This document shows, piece after piece, positions 57,035-64,000 of a stretch of 64,000 nt of DNA (position 1 is its first letter; each line of letters starts with the position of its first letter). The stretch is from contig CM060982.1 of NCBI GenBank assembly GCA_030765065.1, positions 14,753,630 to 14,817,629 on the forward strand. Reading direction: 5' to 3'. This DNA is from Deroplatys truncata (lineage: Eukaryota > Arthropoda > Insecta > Mantodea > Mantidae). The notes beneath the pieces are model-generated. The model was not told where the DNA came from, made no database searches, and saw nothing but the letters and a program-made list of their open reading frames with translations. Made by a program: the position numbers and the translations under genes.

Positions 57035-60000
57035 GTTGATGAGCATTAAGTCAGTTAATAGCATTGTTTTTTATTTTATTCAAACAGCTTGAATATTTGA
57101 TAAAAATATAAAATGTATGTAGGCCTATATCGTATATATTTAATTGGAACTCTTACTTAGATGTTCTATTTATCTAATTTCCTACACTTTTTTATAAAGT
57201 CCTACATTTTGGAACCATGTCCTATATTTCATAAAAATCATCTAGTAACCCTAAATATGAACGTCAATGGTTTCCTTATATTTCAGTTCCACCAGAGAGT
57301 CATTACATGAGTTTTCGCAGTAGATGATTCTACCAACTAATCCTATGAGTAATAATGAAAAAGGGATTTACTGAAAAATCTATGAAAAATGATATTACGC
57401 CCTTTTCATGTATGTGTATAAATAATTCTGAACAATTTAAAATTCAATTCGCAGACATCAGGAGGAAACCCTGACGCTTTATGTTTTGTGTCTCTAATCT
57501 TGACATTGTAAACCGTAAGATCTAACAATCACCAAAAAGTAAAATGTAAGAATTGTCTGGCGCGAGCAGAGTTCCAGAGCTATTGGCGGAGTTGTGGAAC
57601 CGTTCATACCAGCGGCCGCCTCAAAGTCTTGTACTCAATGAAACTAGTCTGGGATAGGAGTGCCATCAAATCCACTGCTTGGATAAAAGCCCATTATCGA
57701 ATTTTCATTTATCAATAAGGCCGCACACACCACAAACTTTCTGTGTTTCAGGCATATTCTAATTACATTGTATGCCACCTTGCTCCAATGTTATTAGAGG
57801 TGATCGGATGCCACTGATGTAATGACCATTGACATCAGAAAAGTGTATAAGTTCCAACTGACGACAGCGATATTCCGGATGGGAGGGGTATAAATACCAT
57901 AGGTTTTGGAGGCGATTTTATATGACTTCTTGCTCGAATGAAACCTCGCGATAACATTTTCATCATTTTGTGCACTTTCCAAGATACCAAAATTCAAATG
58001 TGGAATGTTTAAGACAAACCTTATGATGGAATATACTAGAATTGTTAATCTGCAAATTTGTTATCTTCCTTTGTGCCTTAAGTGCATCGTTTCGCCACAA
58101 TTCATCACTTATTAACTTATGAACGTTGCATCTCTCCAATTGTAGCATTATCGCGCATTGTGGATAGCATTAAGAGCATTTGTCGCTATTATTTTATTGA
58201 ATGTTTAAGTAAATATATTATGAATTATTCCCTTTAATTAAATGCTTAAGTACATTTAGTTTTGCTTACGTTTCTCCAAACCATGAAATAAAAATAACAT
58301 TTCTAGTTTTATTTCGTTTAATTAAATGTGCACTTATATACATATCCCAAAGTTAAATACTGCTAAACCTATTTGCTTACTGCTTTTAAATGTATTTATG
58401 CTTAACTACAAATATTTATTTTCTTTCACTGCTTCATTCAAACTTAAAAGAAGTGTTTACATTGAACTTAGAATGCTCGCTACAGGTACACCAAAGAACT
58501 GTCCTGAGGATTAAATATCACTAGCAAAAGTTATATCCTTGTAAAGCAGTAATGAACAAAGCAAACATGGTGGCCATTTTCGGGCACTCAGCTAGCATTC
58601 TACTTTGGGACAGTCACTACAGACGGGAATAGCAACGTTGACAAATGTCCTTTTACCAAAATGTCTTTCAACAAATCTATAAAACCTAGAAAAAAAGTGA
58701 TCATAAGGATTTTAACTCTCCACATCGAGAACTTCCTCTAGCATATACCGCCTCCAACTGCTATATTCCAAACGACTTCAAAAAAGGAAAGTAAACGGAA
58801 TAGAAACGAACGAAAAAAGCTACGACATCGGCTACAAATTTCAGTTTACCTATAGTGAGGAACAGCAGTGACTCGTAAGTCTGCATATTAAGTGTTCACA
58901 AAATTTTCATCAGACAGCCCTGAAAATGTGAAATATCATCTGCTGCATGATGGTTATACTTATGAATAAATTGAAACAACTACAACGAAATAATGTGTAA
59001 ATTAAATTGTAGTTGAGATTATGGATTGTATGGAGAGACCGACAGAAGTTTCCGCGCTACTTCTGCTGTGGTGTGCTACCATCTAGAGGCATTCACGTAA
59101 GACTATAGAATGGAAGCAGAGTGCGGAAAGCTTCGCGCGCTAATGTACTTCTTCACGTGTGCACGATCGGTATGTATTTAGCCCCTAAAGGTGATTACAT
59201 CAAGCTCAGAAGTCAAGATGTGCCATGTCTCATCGAGATTAGAGAAGTAGTGCGGTGTATTTAAATCACCACAAATACGTTACGTTTAATAGCACTCAAG
59301 GAAAAATAACCAATACATCCGCAAGGTAACAAAAGTTAGGGTGTTCACGTGCGCTTGTGCAGCAGCCGCCACTGGTGAAGAAGAAATGATGCCTGTGACA
59401 TTCACACAGTCCTGCGCGGCAGGTGTTGGAGATTAACTTGCTTATCGATCACTAAGGAAGCAGCCTGCAAATCAGCAAGGTTAGTGCGATGCCCACCTCC
59501 TCAGCAGCTGAGTTATAAAGATATCAATCATAAGATAATTTTTCCCTGATTATGCTTGAAGTTGGTACGCGCAGAAGATCGGCATGTTTACAGTAGCAGT
59601 AATGTATTACACTGCATCATAAATAATGGTTAATTTAATCTCATCCATTTTAAGCCAGGCTTTGTAGTTGTATTAGAAAACATGGGTATGCTTATAGCAC
59701 TTATCTTCCTCATCCATCTTGTTCGAAAGCCATGAACTCATTTTCATCTGCAATTGGAGCAGCTTTTGTGTCACATTTGCAGGATTAATCCTATGATGCG
59801 GGGTTTTGTAGCTTGGTCTGAGAGCACGAGCTTCGCTTTATTGACAATCATTGAGCAACCTCATAAACACTGCTTTCTAAAGTAAAATTAGAGGAAGGAG
59901 TAGAAGTGATAGGGCTGAAACATTAAAGAGAAGTTCTGTTAGTAATTTTGCAATGGTTTTCTGAAAAAATAATCAGTATTTTGACTTCTCGGTGATTGTA

Positions 60001-62055
60001 CTTGAACATTTTCTGACGTAATCTCAGATAAAGTTTTAATTAGGTTTATATGTTCACAGCCTTTAGCTTCTGAGCTATTGCAGGAGTTACTGCCAGCTGC
60101 TGCCACTGCAAAGTGCAATGTGTGTTCAGCAGTCGGGTATAATGACACACTTAGGAGTTAGAGATATGCCCTTAATTTGATGTTATCTAAACCATACTGA
60201 AGTTTATATTCCAGGATTAGATTATCCCACGATGGACCAATTATTGTATTTAATGACTCGCCCAGAACCTATCGCTGCACTATTGTGGTCACTGTAATGT
60301 TATCCACTGCTGGAGTATAGAGTCCATAATTAGAACATCCTACTTTGAAATAGTTCTATTCCGTCCCCGGAACATGAAGGTATAGCCACTCCATAGCTTC
60401 TTCAACAAATTTATCCATAACAAAGACTGTTTATAAATAATATTATGCACCATATTTTGTTTCTTGGAGTGTCACTGATGAGTAGAGTTTCTGAGGTTTA
60501 TATAAAGATATGTCTAAATTAATTTTTGGCTCACAGCATCCTGATTCAGCACCATCACATCCGTAGGCATTTCGCAGTGCATGGCTTGTTTACAAAACGT
60601 TCCCAAATCATTTTATTCGCATTAATACCTTCAGCTATGAATGTACCGTTATAACTTGCAACACACTTCCTGGACAACTTTTTATTGTTTGTAGGCAGGA
60701 CAGAGCGTTTTATAAGAAATCTATTCGGGGTATTTTCCTTTCAGAAATAACGAAATTATCTTGAGTATACTTAGCACGTGTACCGTCTTTCATTTACACT
60801 GAAGACCGTTGAGCGTATGGAACACACGTGAACTATGCAATTAGTGTTTTTGTATTGCCATTTAAAACATTTAGAAGTGCACTGCGTTGTGCATGGCTGC
60901 AAAAGCATCCCAAACCGTCATAAATGATGCTTCCAGCATTGCATTATCTATCCTTTGTGGTATAAGTATTAGTGGTTTCATTGTTGAGCGAAACACAGGC
61001 ATAATAAACCATATTTTGAGTAAATTGGATACAGTAATGTAATGTTACCAATCCTAATTTGTGTGAATCTGTTTCAATGAATTTGTATTTGTAGACAGGT
61101 ATAACTATGCATTTTAATGCCTACATGTAATTTGGGGTATTGGATATTGTGTGTTAAGAATTTCATTTCTTTTTATGCTAATGATTAAGAGTTATAATGT
61201 ATTAGCCCAAAATCAACTATATAAAGTGTTAAATATATAATTCAGTTTTAGTTTGACATTCCTGTAGCTTTGCTTAATGTTATTGCACTGATATCGACAA
61301 AGGATTACAGCGAGAACAGTGGTTACAATATTTCTCTTAGCCAAGGATAGATCATTTATATAACCAAAACTTGATGAGCCAATTCATTCTTAGAGAGCTA
61401 CTCGTTTAAATATTCTACAATCCCATTTACGTAGGCGTTAACTGAGTATATATTTTCACTAAAACATAATTGGAAACGTTGTGTTATGATGTTTTGTTAC
61501 ATATGTAGGTAATTATACTATACCTACATGTCAGTAATAGCGGAATATGCAAATATCAGTTCATTTTCTCAATATGTGGCCAAGAACTCCAAATTCTATC
61601 TAGATCCATAGAGGACATGGAGTAGAAGGGGGGAAACTGTACCCAAAATGAAGGTTACTGCATCCGACATTTATACGGTAAAAAACGCGCGAGCTCACAC
61701 GTGTTCCGCATCACGTTCCAAGAAACTACGGACTTCACTCATGGCAAAATAGTTTATACCCGTTACATGTATGCAATGTGTTTAAAAGAGCTCTATAGTT
61801 TATCATTGTGTTGAGAAATGGAAATTAACTCTAATAGCTGCAAACAAAAATCATTTACGAAACAAATACAGTGCCTTATTTCTGACTCCTGGCCGGCTGC
61901 TGCCGACCGGGTTGAATATTCACAGACCTTGAACTCAAGCGCATAGCATGCCCGCAATTCAAGGGCATAGACTTACATGCATACAATAACCACATACCTT
62001 TATCATATGATGCGTTGGAAATGATGCCCTTGTGCTGCCACGCATCTCTCACAAC
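57035..62055. other. Intronic sequence without recognised feature
   Basis: About 5 kb of AT-rich sequence with only short frames. A TATA-like GTATTTAAATCAC near 59260 lies within a slightly GC-richer patch (59030-59470), but no gene follows it. No repeat shared with the rest of the window was recognised. Confidence 0.4.
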
Positions 62056-62061
62056 TTTTAA

Positions 62062-64000
62062 CCCTTTATAGCCCGAATTATAGTTCTTCAACAGCACGTC
62101 TACTATTTCTGTTATGTTATAGAAGGATAGGTATTTTAATATAAAATGAAATTTAATTTCAGTTGTTATAAACAATTTTATTGACAGTGGGACGTATAAG
62201 TCCCGTTAGGCTACAATGTATTTGATCATATTAATATGCAAAAACCTGTATAGCATATACATAAATATTTTTGGTGTGTTTTACAGTCCATGCTAACAAT
62301 GCAACTCGGCTATTGAGTTCTTTATTGTTACAGAAAGAATACTGAAAGAATTATTAGACAAAACGAAGATACATATGGAGGAAATGCGATTGAGTTCCTT
62401 ATTGTTATAGAAACAGTATTGAAATAACTATTAGAAAAAAGAGCATGCATATACAGGAAACGTTTGGTTCACATATGATAATAATCAAAAAAGCAGTTCT
62501 TCTTTACATTCACACACAGAAACACCTTGCAAAATGTGCACCTTAAGTGTGGCCTGGATTCCACTTTTTAGAGGCACATAACTCGCACCTTGCTCGTTTG
62601 GAGACAAAGTCTGGCCTATGTCCACCTCGGTTTTGCAGTCTGATGTCATTGCTGACCGAGAAACCACCCTTCCTTCTCTTTGTGGGCTGGATACTAAGCA
62701 GTGAAGGAGATGATTCCTGCTTGGGTCTTCCCCGTACTTTGCTTTATGCTCTGCCTAATGTTAACAGTCCTTGTGTAACTTTTCTCTTGAAGTCAAGGAA
62801 TGACATTTTGCCAAATAGTACTGTGAACATGATGAAGGAATTGACTAATGCAATTTATGTCATTGCACAGAATAATCTGTCACCATTTCTTTGACCTCTT
62901 ATTGCGATCATATAAAGCTCGAAGCATGTCGGCCTTATTCACACCTCCCATGTGGTTGTTGTGGTCCATAACTAGGTGCCTCTACATTGATCTTGGATCC
63001 ATCCTCCTGAGTACGTTTCACAAATATTGTTTCCTACCATGGTAATTTGACAGTAGGTGGACACAACGATTGTTTTTCCACTTGAAGTACGCAATAACTT
63101 CATCGGAAATGCGAAAATCAATTTTACCCCTTTTCAGATCCTTATCCTTAGCTAATTTAGGTAACCCGACACGATTGGGGCGAATTGTCCCACATTCGTA
63201 TATACCTTGAGCCTTCAGATACTCAAACAGTTCCAGAGATATGAAATAAATGCCCATTAACACAATATAATTTCCATTGCACAGTGATGATGTTAATTTT
63301 TCTACAACACTGCCTCCTAGACCAAAACGTTTTTTACTGTTTTCTTGGCACAATTTCCCTTGATAGACATCAAACTCATATATGTAGCCAGACATATCTG
63401 CTCGACTCCACAGTTTATAACCACGTTTCACAGGCTTCATTGGGTTGTATTGTTTGAGTAAGTAACGCCCTTTGAAACGAACCATGCTTTCATCTATGCT
63501 CTGGAATTGATCAGGTAACCGAAGTTTTTGGAAATTTTCATTCAGGGCACTAATAAGTGGACGTAACTTGTATAGCCTGTCCCTGTTCTCTTTAGGAATT
63601 GCAAGATTATCATTAACATGCAAATTAGAAAGAATTTGTTTGAATTGTTCCCTTGTAATTGTCAAATGAACAATGGGAACTAGTAGATCCACATCATTAC
63701 ACCAAGCTAGGATTTTGAGGCAAACGATGATACCCAAATAGAAACTGGAATCCCAAAAAGCCAAAAAAAATCCTCTTTTGAGATTTGTTACACTTTCTTA
63801 TACTGCTGTTGTATGTACATAATGCTTTGAAAAATCAAATCCTGCACTATATTTTCAGGCAGTACTGTTAGGAAGAAATCTGTTGGGCAAGCTTTAGCAG
63901 CAAAAAATTGTTGCGCTGTTCCCTTCTGTAATGTGAATATTGGCATGCTGGTAGGTTTATCTTTTTTTGTGAAGATCCTTTTTACAGGATGAGCATTTGC
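62062..64000 (-). mobile_element. piggyBac-like element, 5' end beyond window
   Basis: Its 3' end is proposed at TTAA|CCCTTTATAGCCCG (62058 on), the TTAA target and CCC start typical of piggyBac superfamily ends. A subterminal palindrome GGGACGTATAAGTCCC lies at about 62190-62205. The transposase coding region fills 62490-64000 on the minus strand. Confidence 0.65.
62490..64000 (-). pseudogene. piggyBac-like transposase (PGBD type), inactive and partial
   Basis: The longest intact stretch is 248 codons (63764-63018). The N-terminal part is readable at 63790-64000 (FFLTVLPENIVQDLIF), followed by a stop. The catalytic domain has FQSIDESMVRFKGR with the first Asp (~63470-63515). The second catalytic position reads VLMGIYFISLELF (~63235-63275) with Gly instead of Asp. 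The third, KWKNNRCVHLLSNYHG (~63035-63090), has Asn instead of Asp. Downstream, ALVNSFI, FLDFKRKVTQGLL (~62780), a basic segment, and a Cys-rich end with RCELC (~62580) are in other frames. It cannot transpose. Confidence 0.85.

Larger units (their letters stand above)
56175..64000 (+). other. Intron 3 of the serine protease gene (at least 7.8 kb, continues beyond window)
   Basis: Starts with GTATGT. No acceptor followed by the GDSGGP exon was seen. Contains a hAT fragment and the piggyBac-like element. Confidence 0.7.

Noticed and set aside
59258-59275. TATA-like sequence in intron 3
   Set aside because: No coding exon or repeat boundary follows. AT-rich DNA yields such matches often.
1-64000. 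CRISPR arrays, operons, bacterial regulatory sites
   Set aside because: No spaced direct repeats or compact prokaryotic gene layout. Introns and SINEs show a eukaryotic nuclear genome.

Overview
This window is eukaryotic, most likely from an insect or another arthropod with a large, repeat-rich genome. The evidence is a trypsin-like serine protease gene split by very long introns, AT-rich non-coding DNA, and insect-type mobile elements (gypsy-like LTR, jockey-like LINE, mariner, piggyBac, hAT, THAP-type transposase, tRNA-derived SINEs). Nothing bacterial, viral-episomal or organellar is present. The order or species cannot be fixed from the sequence alone.

The only convincing host gene lies on the + strand. 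Its first coding exon (12383-12458) encodes a signal peptide. Exon 2 (48016-48196) carries the activation site R|IVGG and the catalytic His (AAHC). Exon 3 (55951-56174) carries the catalytic Asp (HDIALLEL). All three exons have GT/AG borders and compatible phases. Intron 1 is about 35.6 kb, intron 2 about 7.8 kb, and intron 3 runs off the window. The exon with the catalytic Ser is not in the window. Almost everything between 12.5 and 64 kb is therefore intronic mobile-element sediment.

Layout. 1-7009: decayed gypsy/errantivirus-like element (gag zinc knuckle, protease, RT, integrase, membrane-protein frames, 3' LTR), with RNase H and the integrase N-terminus deleted. 7.1-10.2 kb: repeat fragments and several SINEs. 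12.2-12.5 kb: protease promoter and exon 1. 13.5-18.3 kb: an old THAP-domain transposase gene (minus strand) holding a full-length mariner, which itself holds an 885-bp repeat, next to a second mariner fragment. 19.5-29.3 kb: microsatellite/SINE, a second copy of the 885-bp family, a PIF/Harbinger-like MITE, a tandem duplication carrying tRNA-like units, and a transposase remnant. 30.36-31.0 kb: a MITE with 195-bp inverted arms. 31.7-33.1 kb: one copy of the 885-bp family inserted into another. 33.15-33.68 kb: a probable solo LTR on the minus strand with two perfect four-unit heat-shock elements upstream of a TATA box. 33.9-36.9 kb: a jockey-like LINE. 37.0-38.2 kb: a mariner of the cecropia/Hsmar1 type. 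41.0-44.1 kb: a ZMYM1-like hAT transposase split by a SINE. 44.3-50 kb: more copies of the 885-bp family and SINEs around exon 2. 50.5-52.4 kb: a decayed transposon ORF with an SDTCGGQN motif. 56.7-57.0 kb: a hAT dimerisation fragment. 62.06-64.0 kb: a piggyBac-like element running off the end.

The most notable signals are the heat-shock-element-bearing LTR, the 885-bp family with 5-bp oligo-T target duplications and self-nesting, the three-level nest at 14.2-18.2 kb, and extra decayed membrane-protein frames between integrase and LTR in the first element.
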